Below are positions 1-6,807 of a DNA stretch of 10,171 nucleotides, piece by piece (position 1 is the stretch's first letter; the number at the start of each line of letters is the position of its first letter). The position numbers and the translations under genes were made by a program. Origin of the DNA: Nocardioidaceae bacterium UBA4001 (GTDB taxonomy: Bacteria; Actinomycetota; Actinomycetes; Propionibacteriales; Nocardioidaceae); the NCBI GenBank assembly GCA_002384855.1, contig DGBP01000068.1, positions 5,859 to 16,029 of the forward strand. The letters are read 5' to 3'. The notes under the pieces are model-generated. The model was not told the DNA's origin, ran no database searches, and worked only from the letters and a program-made list of their open reading frames with translations.

Positions 1-141
1 GCTGCAGCCAGCGGGGCGCCGGTCGACCTTCCCGAGGCGACCGGTCGCCGCGACGGCTCGGGCGTGCCCGCGCCCCAGCCGATCGCCGCCTGCTCCTCCC
101 CCGTGAGCGCCCTGCACCCCGGCGCCCCCACGACGTCGTGA
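1..141 (+). CDS. C-terminal tail of an unidentified gene (partial)
   Basis: An open frame starting at base 1 runs for 46 codons to a TGA at 139-141. Nearly all of its third codon positions are G or C, as expected for coding DNA in this genome, and more consistently so than in the other two forward frames. The visible peptide is rich in Pro, Ala, Ser and Gly, has a single Cys, and shows no recognisable domain, so it looks like a disordered C-terminal tail. Its stop overlaps the Shine-Dalgarno region of the next gene (GAAAGG at 140-145), leaving a 12-base gap, so co-transcription with the lipoprotein gene is plausible. In mycobacteria lprG lies near riboflavin genes, but nothing here identifies this tail as one. 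Confidence in coding is moderate and no function is assigned. Confidence 0.45.
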   Translation, partial: AAASGAPVDLPEATGRRDGSGVPAPQPIAACSSPVSALHPGAPTTS

Positions 142-153
142 AAGGCTGAGCCC

Positions 154-846
154 ATGACCTCCCCACGCCGACTGCTGACCGCCGGCACGCTCGTGGCCGG
201 GCTGACGCTCGCCGGGTGCACCTCCGACGGTGGGCAGGAGGAACGCACCCCCGAGGACGTGCTTGCCGCGGCCAAGACCGCCCTGGACGAGACCTCCGGC
301 GTCCGTATCGCCCTCGCGACCGAGAAGCTGCCCGCGAAGGTCGACGGCATCCTCAGCGCCACCGGCGTCGGCACCCACGACCCCGCCTTCGAGGGTGACC
401 TGACGATCTCCACCGGGGGGATCACCGCCGACGTGCCGGTGGTCGCGGCCCAGGGCAAGGTCTTCGCCAAGCTGCCGTTCACCACGGAGTTCGTCGAGGT
501 CGACCCCGCCGCCTACGCCGCTCCCGACCCCGCTGCGTTGATGGAGACCGAGGGCGGGTTGTCCTCCCTGCTCACTTCGGCGGAGGGCATCGAGGAGGGC
601 GAGCAGGTCCGCAGCGGGGAGGACGTGCTGGCGTCGTACTCCGGCACGGTGCCCGGCGACACGGTGGCCGCGATCATCCCGAGCGCGAACGCCGACTCCG
701 ACTTCGACGCCCGGTTCACCGTCGACGACGAGGACCGGCTCCGCGAGGCGGTGCTGACCGGCCCGTTCTACCCGCAGGCCGGCGACGTGACCTACACCAT
801 CGGCTTCGAGGAGTACGACACCTCCGCGGACATCACCGTTCCGTGA
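154..846 (+). CDS. lprG: LprG/LppX-family cell-envelope lipoprotein
   Basis: This 230-residue protein carries a lipoprotein signal peptide: Arg-Arg at residues 5-6, a hydrophobic stretch, and the lipobox L-A-G-C with the lipidated cysteine at Cys22. The mature part begins with a Ser/Gly/Glu-rich linker. It continues as the LppX/LprA/F/G type of fold, alternating strands with motifs such as DVPVVAAQGKVFAKLPF (about 94-110) and a closing YTIGFEEY segment (about 215-222). In mycobacteria LprG binds triacylated lipids in a hydrophobic pocket and passes them to the exporter P55 (Rv1410c) for delivery to the outer envelope. Here too the next gene is an MFS exporter, and the stop overlaps its GTG start by four bases. 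The ATG start is supported by GAAAGG eight bases upstream. Family assignment is strong. The lipid cargo in this organism is inferred only. Confidence 0.85.
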   Translation: MTSPRRLLTAGTLVAGLTLAGCTSDGGQEERTPEDVLAAAKTALDETSGVRIALATEKLPAKVDGILSATGVGTHDPAFEGDLTISTGGITADVPVVAAQGKVFAKLPFTTEFVEVDPAAYAAPDPAALMETEGGLSSLLTSAEGIEEGEQVRSGEDVLASYSGTVPGDTVAAIIPSANADSDFDARFTVDDEDRLREAVLTGPFYPQAGDVTYTIGFEEYDTSADITVP

Positions 847-2546
847 GCGCGAGCCCGCGGCTGCTGCTCGGCCTCGCCGCCGTCGCGGTCGCGTTCGCCG
901 CAGCCGACACCTACGTGGTGGTCCTGGCCCTGCCGGAGATGATGACCGGGGCCGGGCTCGCCGTCGACGAGCTCCAGCGCGCCGCCCCGATCGTGTCGGG
1001 CTTCCTGCTCGGCTACGTCGCGATGCTGCCCCTGATCGGCCGCATCGCCGACCTCCGCGGCCGGCTGCCGGTACTGGTGGGCTCGCTCGTGGTGTTCGCG
1101 CTCGGCTCGCTGGTCACCGCGGCGTCGTACGACCTCGCCAGCATGGTCGTCGGCCGCTTCCTGCAGGGCATGGGCGGCGGCGGGCTGGTGCCGGCCACCC
1201 TCGCGCTCGTGGCCGACATCTACCCGCCGCGGCGCCGGGGCGTCCCGCTGGGTGTCGTCGGGGCGGTGCAGGAGCTCGGCAGCGTGGTCGGGCCCCTGTA
1301 CGGCGCGGTGGTGCTCGCCGTGGCCGACTGGGAGGCAATCTTCTGGCTGAACCTCGCCGTCGGCCTGGTCCTGGCCGCGGTCCTGGCCGCCTCGGGAGGC
1401 GACCGGCCCGCGCGCCGGCGGACCTGGGACGTGCCCGGGGCGGTCCTCGCGGCGGCCGTGGTCGGACTGCTGACCCTGGTGCTGCTCGAGCCGGACCCGC
1501 TCACCGAGGGCGTCACCACCGGTCTGGCCTTCCTGCCCGTGGTGGGCGGCTCGCGGTGGCTCTCCCCGCTGACGCTCACGCTGCTGGCCGTGGTGACGGC
1601 GCTGGTGGTGCACAGCCTCCGCGCCGACCGGCCACTGCTGGACCTCCGCGGCTGGGCGCGCACCGGACGGTCGGCCGACCTGCCCGGCGCCGGGCTGCTC
1701 GCGCTCTCCCTCGGCGGAGTGATCCTCGCGTTCGCCACGGCCGACCCGGAGGTGGAGGTCTTCTCCCCCGCCGGTCCCTGGTACCTCACCCTGGCCGTGG
1801 CGGCAGCGCTGCTGTTCTGGCTGCGCCACCGGCGGGTGGCCGACTCGCTCGTTCCCCACGGGGCGTTCCGCGCGGCTCCCGCCTGGGGCTCGGTGGTGGT
1901 GAGCTTCTTCGTCGGGTCGGCCCTGATCGCCGCGCTGGTGGACATCCCGCTGTTCGCCCGGGTCACCGTCCACCCGGACTCCCAGCTGATGGCCGCACTG
2001 GTGCTGGTGCGCTTCCTCGTCGCCCTGCCGGTCGGCGCCCTGGTCGGCGGCTCCCTGGTGCGGTCGGTACCGACCGGCGTGGTCACCGCCGCCGGCATGG
2101 CACTCGCGGCGGTCGGCTTCGCCTGGATGAGCGGGTGGGGGCTCGAGAGCCTCGCCGACCCCGTGTCGACCGTGCCCCTGGTCCTCGGCGGACTCGGCTT
2201 CGGCCTGGCCCTGGCCCCGGTCAACGCCGCTCTCCTCGCCGCCACCGAGGACGCCGTACACGGGGTGGCGAGCGCCTTGCTGGTGGTTGCGAGGATGGTC
2301 GGCATGCTCGTCGGCATCTCCGCCCTCACCACGATCGGTCTGCGCCGCTACTACAGCGTCCAGTCCGACCTGCCCGCGCCGGCCGAGGTCTGCGGGGGTG
2401 CGACCCGCTGCGCGGAGTACACCACCCTCCTGCGGGAGGCAGGCCTCGCCCAGCTGCAGACCGTCTTCGTCGGGGCCGCCGTGGCGTCGGTGGTGGCCGG
2501 GGTGCTCGCGCTGGTCACCTTCCGCTCCTTGAGGACCGCAGCATGA
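843..2546 (+). CDS. MFS exporter, DHA2/P55 (Rv1410)-like
   Basis: This 567-residue integral membrane protein begins at a GTG overlapping the lprG stop (GTGA). Early MFS landmarks are present: Asp22 in the first helix (ADTYVVVLALP), motif A as GRIADLRGRL at 66-75, motif B around GRFLQGMGGGG (104-114), and an antiporter-type motif C around ELGSVVGPLYG (144-154). Length and hydrophobic pattern suit a 14-helix DHA2-type antiporter. Near the C-terminus a polar loop of roughly 40 residues between the last two helices holds Cys517 and Cys523, which could form an extracytoplasmic disulfide. Pairing with lprG matches the mycobacterial lprG-P55 operon, whose exporter moves triacylglycerides and lipoglycans and affects drug tolerance. 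The TGA overlaps the ATG of the next gene (ATGA). MFS assignment is very secure. P55 orthology rests mainly on context. Confidence 0.88.
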   Translation: MSASPRLLLGLAAVAVAFAAADTYVVVLALPEMMTGAGLAVDELQRAAPIVSGFLLGYVAMLPLIGRIADLRGRLPVLVGSLVVFALGSLVTAASYDLASMVVGRFLQGMGGGGLVPATLALVADIYPPRRRGVPLGVVGAVQELGSVVGPLYGAVVLAVADWEAIFWLNLAVGLVLAAVLAASGGDRPARRRTWDVPGAVLAAAVVGLLTLVLLEPDPLTEGVTTGLAFLPVVGGSRWLSPLTLTLLAVVTALVVHSLRADRPLLDLRGWARTGRSADLPGAGLLALSLGGVILAFATADPEVEVFSPAGPWYLTLAVAAALLFWLRHRRVADSLVPHGAFRAAPAWGSVVVSFFVGSALIAALVDIPLFARVTVHPDSQLMAALVLVRFLVALPVGALVGGSLVRSVPTGVVTAAGMALAAVGFAWMSGWGLESLADPVSTVPLVLGGLGFGLALAPVNAALLAATEDAVHGVASALLVVARMVGMLVGISALTTIGLRRYYSVQSDLPAPAEVCGGATRCAEYTTLLREAGLAQLQTVFVGAAVASVVAGVLALVTFRSLRTAA

Positions 2547-3484
2547 CGGGGCCGGACGCGACGTGCAGCGACGGCTCGCTGGCCGCCGGCGAACCGCTCG
2601 CGGGCACCTCGCCGTACGCCCTCTCCTGGGTGGCCCTGGAGCAGAACGGCCCCTGGGGTGCCCGCGCGTTCACCGACAGCCACCTCGACCCGGGCGTCGG
2701 CAAGGCGATCGAGGACCTGGCTGCGACGCACGACGTGCGCCCCTCGCTGATCCGGCGCCCCGGGCACCACGCCGACGCGGCCAGCGGTCACGAGAGCGGC
2801 AGGCACGTGCTGGTCGCGCACACCCGTCCCGGACGGACCTGGCTGCTGGCGGGCCGCGTAGCGCGCCCCGAGGAGCTGCTGGCCACCGACTGGGCCGCGC
2901 TTCGCGACGGCGACCTGGAGGGGGTACGACGCTCGCTCCCCACGCTCGAGCCGTCGACCGACGCCCACCTGCTGGTGTGCACCAACGGCAAGCGCGACGT
3001 GTGCTGCGCGGTCAAGGGCAGACCGGTCGCCGTAGGCGTCGCGCCGCGCCACCCGGGGCGGGTCTGGGAGGTCACGCACACCTCCGGGCACCGGTTCGCC
3101 CCCACCGCCGTGCTGCTCCCGGCTGGCACCCTCCACGGCCGCCTCGACGTGACCTCGGCGGAGCAGCTGCTGACCGTCGCCGCGGAGGGCGCCACCGTGC
3201 TGGAGGGCAGCCGGGGCCGGTCGACCTGGCCGGCGCCGGCCCAGGCCGCCGAGCTCGCGGTGCGCGAGACCATCGGCGTGCTCGGCCTCGACGCGCTCGA
3301 GATCACCGGCCACGACGCGACCGGGGAACGCTCCTGGTCGACCCGCGTGCACCACGTCGACGGCCGGTCCTGGGAGGTGCAGGTGGAGGCGCGGGAGTCC
3401 GAGGCCCTGCGCGCCGAGTCGTGCGGCAAGGCCCTCAAGCCGATGACCTGGTTCACGCGGACCACCGAGGAGTGCGACAGGTAG
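2543..3484 (+). CDS. Sucrase/ferredoxin-like (thioredoxin-like [2Fe-2S]) protein
   Basis: The frame stays open far upstream inside the MFS gene, but the start is set by the ATG at 2543, which overlaps the MFS stop and gives a 313-residue protein. The N-terminal half contains the family pattern of a Cys at residue 8, AGTSPYALSWVALEQNGPWG (about 20-39), and an arginine-rich segment. The second part holds VCTNGKRDVCC (145-155) and VTHTSGHRFAPT (177-188). Cys146 and Cys155 are separated by eight residues, and His179 and His183 form H-T-S-G-H. This closely resembles the C-X8-C...H-X-G-G-H cluster motif of the Apd1/Aim32 thioredoxin-like ferredoxins, which bind [2Fe-2S] with two Cys and two His. 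Cys294 and Cys311 lie near the end. The protein is probably a cytosolic electron carrier or redox protein; 'sucrase' is a historical name. Its partner is unknown. The four-base overlap suggests coupling to the exporter. Confidence 0.85.
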   Translation: MTGPDATCSDGSLAAGEPLAGTSPYALSWVALEQNGPWGARAFTDSHLDPGVGKAIEDLAATHDVRPSLIRRPGHHADAASGHESGRHVLVAHTRPGRTWLLAGRVARPEELLATDWAALRDGDLEGVRRSLPTLEPSTDAHLLVCTNGKRDVCCAVKGRPVAVGVAPRHPGRVWEVTHTSGHRFAPTAVLLPAGTLHGRLDVTSAEQLLTVAAEGATVLEGSRGRSTWPAPAQAAELAVRETIGVLGLDALEITGHDATGERSWSTRVHHVDGRSWEVQVEARESEALRAESCGKALKPMTWFTRTTEECDR

Positions 3485-3503
3485 GACGAGGGGGTCCGGC
3501 GGA

Positions 3504-3788
3504 ATGTCCCCCGTCCGGGTCATGCGCGGGAGGTGCGCGCGGGTCCACCGTGGTGGCATGCAGCACGCCGAGCCCATGCACGGGCACCTCGACGGCCGGC
3601 AGCACGTGGTGCGGACCGTGCTCACCGCCGTACTCGTCATCTTGTCCGCGGGGGTCCTCCTGGGCTGGCTCGTCGGCATGGCACTCACCGAGGCGTTCGA
3701 CGCCACGGGTCTGCAGGAGCTGATCGCGCGGGAGTTCTCGGGGCCCGCCGCACCGCCCGAGACGGTGGCCGATAGCCTGCGGCCGTGA
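3504..3788 (+). CDS. Small single-pass membrane protein of unknown function
   Basis: A 94-codon frame encodes a short His/Arg-rich N-terminus, one hydrophobic helix (about residues 37-60, VVRTVLTAVLVILSAGVLLG onward) and a polar C-terminal tail of about 30 residues rich in Ala, Pro and Glu. I do not recognise a family. The ATG at 3504 is preceded by GAGGGGG (3488-3494) at a reasonable distance, so I prefer it. The ATG at 3558 would give 76 residues and drop an Arg-rich segment that looks less protein-like, and it has a CACCGT box at the position expected of a leaderless -10. The stop overlaps the GTG start of the carbonic anhydrase gene by four bases, suggesting translational coupling. A role tethering or regulating a neighbour would be speculation. 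Confidence 0.6.
   Translation: MSPVRVMRGRCARVHRGGMQHAEPMHGHLDGRQHVVRTVLTAVLVILSAGVLLGWLVGMALTEAFDATGLQELIAREFSGPAAPPETVADSLRP
3773..3778 (+). promoter_or_regulatory. Candidate leaderless -10 box for the carbonic anhydrase gene
   Basis: TAGCCT fits the actinobacterial -10 pattern TANNNT. It ends six bases before the GTG at 3785, so its first base is at -12 if the start codon is also the transcription start. That is the usual geometry of a leaderless actinobacterial gene. No convincing -35 is visible upstream. The box lies inside the last codons of the preceding small gene, so it would give the carbonic anhydrase independent expression. Confidence 0.4.
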
Positions 3789-4282
3789 GCCAAGACTTCG
3801 ACGCGATCCTCCAGGCGAACCAGCGCTACGCCCAGACCTTCGAGCACGACGGCCTGTCCGGAAAGGCGGCCGCCGGGCTCGCCGTGGTCACCTGCATGGA
3901 CGTCCGGGTCGACCCGCTGCCGATTCTGGGCCTCCGGCCGGGCGACGCCAACATCCTCCGCAACCCCGGCGGCCGCGTCACCCCGCAGGTGCTCGAGGCG
4001 CTCGTGCTGGCCACTCACCTGCTCGGTGTCGAGCGGGTCATGGTCATCGAGCACACGCGCTGCGCGGTCGCCGGCTCGACGCCCGAGGCCGTCCGACAGC
4101 GCGTCAGCGACGCCAGCGGCAAGGACGCGTCGTGGCAGCCCTTCCTCGTCGCCGGTGACCAGGAGACCGCCCTGCGCGAGGACGTGGCCGCCGTCCGCTC
4201 CTATCCCCTGCTCGCCGACGGGGTCGAGGTCGGCGGGTTCATGTACGACGTCGACACCGGCCTGGTCAGCCGCGTCGTCTGA
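3785..4282 (+). CDS. Beta-class carbonic anhydrase
   Basis: This 165-residue protein has the beta-carbonic anhydrase signature: CMDVRVD at 37-43 supplies zinc ligand Cys37 and the Asp39/Arg41 dyad, and EHTRC at 89-93 supplies His90 and Cys93. GDANILRNPGGRVT (53-66) is the conserved active-site strand. The size and CMDxR form fit the short actinobacterial subgroup typified by M. tuberculosis Rv1284 (about 163 residues). The enzyme would interconvert CO2 and bicarbonate in the cytosol. One variation is visible: the residue after Cys93 is Ala where Gly is usual. The GTG start overlaps the stop of the upstream small membrane gene and is preceded by a candidate leaderless -10 box. The gene ends 19 bases before the convergent parE stop. 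Confidence 0.92.
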   Translation: MSQDFDAILQANQRYAQTFEHDGLSGKAAAGLAVVTCMDVRVDPLPILGLRPGDANILRNPGGRVTPQVLEALVLATHLLGVERVMVIEHTRCAVAGSTPEAVRQRVSDASGKDASWQPFLVAGDQETALREDVAAVRSYPLLADGVEVGGFMYDVDTGLVSRVV

Positions 4283-4301
4283 CCGCTGAGGACATCGGCG
4301 T

Positions 4302-6392
4302 TCAGGCGTCGATGGCGTCCGCATCCACCTCGTAGGCGCCCTGCACGATGAACTCCTTGCGCGGCGCGACCTCGGAGCCCATGAGCAGCTCGAAGACGTG
4401 CTCGGCGACCTCGGCGTCGTCGACCGTGATCCGTCGGAGCGTGCGGTGGCGGGGGTCCATCGTCGTCTCAGCGAGCTGGTCGGCGTCCATCTCACCGAGG
4501 CCCTTGTAGCGCTGGATCGGCTCCTTCCAGCGCACGCCCTTCTTGGTCAGCTCGGCCAGCTTCCGCTGCAGCTCGACGTCGGAGTAGGTGTAGACGTACT
4601 TGTCCATGCCCTTCTTCGGGTTGGACAGCTCGATCCGGTGCAGCGGCGGCACCGCGGAGTAGACGCGGCCGTCGAGGATCAGCTCGCGCATGTACTTGAA
4701 GAACAGCGTGGCCAGCAGGGTGCGGATGTGGGCGCCGTCGGAGTCCGCGTCGGCCATGAAGATGATCCGACCGTAACGGCGGGCGTCGAGGTCGAAGGTG
4801 CGCCCCGACCCCGCGCCGACGACCTGGATGATCGAGGCGCACTCGGCGTTCTTCAGCATGTCGCCGACCGAGGCCTTCTGGACGTTCAGGATCTTGCCGC
4901 GGATCGGCAGCAGCGCCTGGAACTCGGAGTTGCGGGCCAGCTTCGCCGTGCCGAGCGCCGAGTCACCCTCGACGATGAACAGCTCGCTCCGGTCGATGTC
5001 GTTGGAGCGGCAGTCGGCGAGCTTGGCCGGCAGCGCGCTGGACTCCAGGGCGTTCTTGCGGCGCTGGGTCTCCTTGTGCTGGCGCGCGGCGATGCGGGTC
5101 CGGGAGGCGTTGACGACCTTCTCCATGACCAGCTTGGCCTGCGCCTTCTCGGCGCGCTTGGTGGAGGTGAGGATCCTCTTCAGCTCCGCGTTGACCACCT
5201 TGCGGACGATCGTGCGGGCCGCCGGGGTGCCGAGCACCTCCTTGGTCTGGCCCTCGAACTGCGGCTCGGCGAGACGGACCGTGACGACCGTGGTCAGCCC
5301 TTCCAGCACGTCGTCCTTGATCACGTCGGGGTCGTTGACCTTGAGCTGCTTGGTGCCGCGCAGGACGTCGTTGAACGTCCGGGTCAGCGCCTGCTCGAAC
5401 CCCGACACGTGGGTGCCGCCCTTCGGCGTGGCGATCACGTTGACGAAGGAACGCATCTCGGTGTCGTAGCCGGTGCCCCAGCGCAGCGCCACGTCGACCA
5501 TCAGGTCGCGCTCGACGTCCTGCGGCGTCATGTGGCCCTTGTCGTCGAGCAGCGGGACGGTCTCGGTGAACTTGTCGTGGCCCTGCAGCCGGAACACCTC
5601 GGTGACCGGCTCGTCCGCAGCCAGGAAGTCGCAGAACTCCGTGATGCCGCCGTCATGACGGAAGCTCTCCTCGACCGGCTCGTCGCCGCGGAGGTCGCGG
5701 ATGACCAGCTCGAGGCCCGGGACGATGAAGGACGTCTGACGCGCCCGGGTGACGAGCTCGTCGAAGACGAACGTGGCGTCCTTGGTGAAGATCTGCCGGT
5801 CCGGCCAGAACCGCACACGCGTGCCCGAGACGCCCTTCTTCACGCGCGCGCCCTTGCGGGTCAGCCCCGACTGCGGCGTGAACGCGGCGCCGGGCAGCTC
5901 GCCGTCGAAGACACCGGGCGCACCCCGGTGGAACGACATGCCCTGGATGGCCGGCGAGCGCTCGACGTCCACGTCGAGGCGGGCAGAGAGGGCGTTCACG
6001 ACCGAGGCGCCGACGCCGTGGAGACCGCCGGTGGCGACGTACGAGCCCCCGCCGAACTTCCCGCCGGCGTGGAGCTTGGTGAAGATCACCTCGACGCCGG
6101 GGAGCCCGGTCTTGGGCTCCTTGTCCACCGGGATGCCCCGGCCGTCGTCGTGGACCTCGGCCGAACCGTCGGCGTGCAGGGTGACCTCGATCCGCTGCGC
6201 GGCGCCCGCGAGCGCCTCGTCCACACCGTTGTCGATGATCTCCCACAAGCAGTGCATCAGCCCCCGGGTGTCGGTGGACCCGATGTACATGCCCGGACGC
6301 TTGCGCACCGCCTCGAGGCCCTCGAGGACCAGAAGGTGGTGGGCGTTGTACGAGTTGTCGATCTTGGTTCCTCCGGCGGTGCGGGCTGGCAC
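4302..6392 (-). CDS. parE: DNA topoisomerase IV subunit B (ParE)
   Basis: From the preferred start the protein is 696 residues. It has the GHKL ATPase domain (WEIIDNGVDEALAG near 50-63, DDGRGIP near 82-88, GGLHGVGASVVNALS near 122-136), the transducer domain with QTK at about 382-384, and the Toprim domain (VEGDS near 474-478, PIRGKILNVQK at 496-506, DADSDG at 548-553). The 'EGDSALG' and 'VVGAGSG' forms match actinobacterial ParE (the second GyrB of Streptomyces) rather than GyrB, which has 'EGDSAGG'. It pairs with ParC, not seen here, to decatenate chromosomes using ATP. The frame is open to a GTG at 6464, but I chose the GTG at 6390-6392 because GAGGAG lies four bases upstream and the extra 24 residues are Arg/Pro/Ala-rich with no family resemblance. 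Co-location with the principal sigma gene echoes the gyrB2-hrdB neighbourhood of Streptomyces. Confidence 0.93.
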   Translation of the reverse strand: MPARTAGGTKIDNSYNAHHLLVLEGLEAVRKRPGMYIGSTDTRGLMHCLWEIIDNGVDEALAGAAQRIEVTLHADGSAEVHDDGRGIPVDKEPKTGLPGVEVIFTKLHAGGKFGGGSYVATGGLHGVGASVVNALSARLDVDVERSPAIQGMSFHRGAPGVFDGELPGAAFTPQSGLTRKGARVKKGVSGTRVRFWPDRQIFTKDATFVFDELVTRARQTSFIVPGLELVIRDLRGDEPVEESFRHDGGITEFCDFLAADEPVTEVFRLQGHDKFTETVPLLDDKGHMTPQDVERDLMVDVALRWGTGYDTEMRSFVNVIATPKGGTHVSGFEQALTRTFNDVLRGTKQLKVNDPDVIKDDVLEGLTTVVTVRLAEPQFEGQTKEVLGTPAARTIVRKVVNAELKRILTSTKRAEKAQAKLVMEKVVNASRTRIAARQHKETQRRKNALESSALPAKLADCRSNDIDRSELFIVEGDSALGTAKLARNSEFQALLPIRGKILNVQKASVGDMLKNAECASIIQVVGAGSGRTFDLDARRYGRIIFMADADSDGAHIRTLLATLFFKYMRELILDGRVYSAVPPLHRIELSNPKKGMDKYVYTYSDVELQRKLAELTKKGVRWKEPIQRYKGLGEMDADQLAETTMDPRHRTLRRITVDDAEVAEHVFELLMGSEVAPRKEFIVQGAYEVDADAIDA

Positions 6393-6396
6393 GTCA

Positions 6397-6402
6397 CTCC
6401 TC
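6397..6402 (-). promoter_or_regulatory. Ribosome binding site that fixes the parE start
   Basis: On the minus strand the sequence reads GAGGAG, then TGAC, then the GTG start at 6392. It is the only strong purine-rich box near any candidate start, and it argues against the upstream GTG at 6464. Confidence 0.7.
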
Positions 6403-6411
6403 AACGCAGGT

Positions 6412-6441
6412 GCTCGAGCGGGCGAGCGCGCCCGCTCGGGC
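6412..6441 (-). repeat. Strong inverted repeat in the parE leader/promoter
   Basis: Arms 6412-6424 and 6429-6441 pair over 13 positions with one G-T wobble and a four-base loop. The inner ten pairs (CGAGCGGGCG with its complement) are perfect. It sits between the probable -10 box (6443-6448) and the parE ribosome binding site, so it would straddle the transcription start. It could be an operator or a leader hairpin. Confidence 0.6.
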
Positions 6442-6442
6442 A

Positions 6443-6448
6443 AATCTA
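6443..6448 (-). promoter_or_regulatory. Candidate parE -10 box
   Basis: On the minus strand this reads TAGATT, fitting TANNNT, in an otherwise very GC-rich stretch about 50 bases upstream of the parE start. No good -35 is visible; the nearest candidate, GTGACG, is 20 bases away. Confidence 0.4.
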
Positions 6449-6518
6449 CCCGCGACACGCCCACGCTCCGTCACGCCACGCCTACCGCGGTTCGAGCCCC
6501 CGACACGACACCATGTGG

Positions 6519-6600
6519 GTCACGTCACGATGTGACAACGGTTCGTTTCGACTGGTGGAAAACCGGCAACCGTGACACCCAGCCGGTCGAGACTGGTGGA
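6519..6600. repeat. GTCAC/GTGAC cluster and imperfect 40-base tandem repeat
   Basis: Two GTCAC pentamers lie back to back at 6519-6528, followed after three bases by an inverted GTGAC (6532-6536). Two copies of a roughly 40-base unit then follow. Each begins GTGACA (6532-6537 and 6572-6577) and contains TCGA and CTGGTGGA (6552-6559 and 6593-6600), so the key blocks recur 40-41 bases apart, close to four helical turns. ACGGTT (6538-6543) and AACCGT (6568-6573) also form an inverted pair. The stretch lies between divergent parE and the zinc-ribbon gene. No coding content is visible. It looks like a transcription-factor binding region. Confidence 0.5.
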
Positions 6601-6748
6601 CGAACCACAGGTGTCATCCGCGCTTGTGTCCAGGGTCACCCGGACGCGGGTCGGAAGACTCCTGCGGAGGGAAGACCCTCGCATGGTTGGATGTTGTAGT
6701 CAGGTGAAGACGGAGTGAACCGGGCGAGATTGGCCGGAGGCAAAACCG

Positions 6749-6774
6749 GGAACATTGGACCCAGTCGCTACGTT
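6749..6774 (+). promoter_or_regulatory. ECF/SigR-like promoter for the zinc-ribbon gene
   Basis: GGAAC at 6749-6753 and CGTT at 6771-6774 are separated by 17 bases. This matches the GGAAC/CGTT pattern of extracytoplasmic-function and SigR/SigH-type sigma factors (GGGAAC, 18 bases, GTT). It predicts transcription starting near 6781, about 27 bases before the GTG at 6808. No equally good housekeeping promoter is visible in the rest of 6601-6748, where I see no gene. Confidence 0.5.
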
Positions 6775-6794
6775 GAGCAGGACACCATGGAAGG

Positions 6795-6801
6795 AAAGAG
6801 G
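6795..6801 (+). promoter_or_regulatory. Ribosome binding site for the zinc-ribbon gene
   Basis: AAAGAGG lies six bases before the GTG at 6808 and supports this start over the ATG at 6787. Confidence 0.55.
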
Positions 6802-6807
6802 CCTCAA

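Noticed and set aside
792..2261. Long antisense open frame (489 codons) opposite the MFS gene
   Set aside because: Its translation is low-complexity Gly/Glu/Arg/His-rich with no domain. It is the mirror of a high-GC gene with clear MFS motifs.
1556..2542. Upstream extension of the ferredoxin-like frame inside the MFS gene
   Set aside because: The added 329 residues are Arg/Gly/Pro-rich shadow sequence. Family similarity begins just after the ATG at 2543.
4283..4301. Terminator between the convergent carbonic anhydrase and parE genes
   Set aside because: Only 19 bases separate the stops and I find no convincing inverted repeat there.
2351..4495. 714-codon minus-strand open frame spanning four plus-strand genes
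   Set aside because: It crosses recognisable genes and intergenic gaps, has no family features, and reflects lack of stop codons at high GC.
6393..6464. N-terminal extension of ParE from the GTG at 6464
   Set aside because: It has no ribosome site, would translate through the palindrome and the candidate -10 box, and has an Arg/Pro/Ala composition typical of non-coding DNA here.
4398..6575. 725-codon plus-strand open frame opposite parE
   Set aside because: The translation is Leu/Val/Asp/Arg-rich antisense of a clear ParE and continues beyond it into the regulatory region without any motif.
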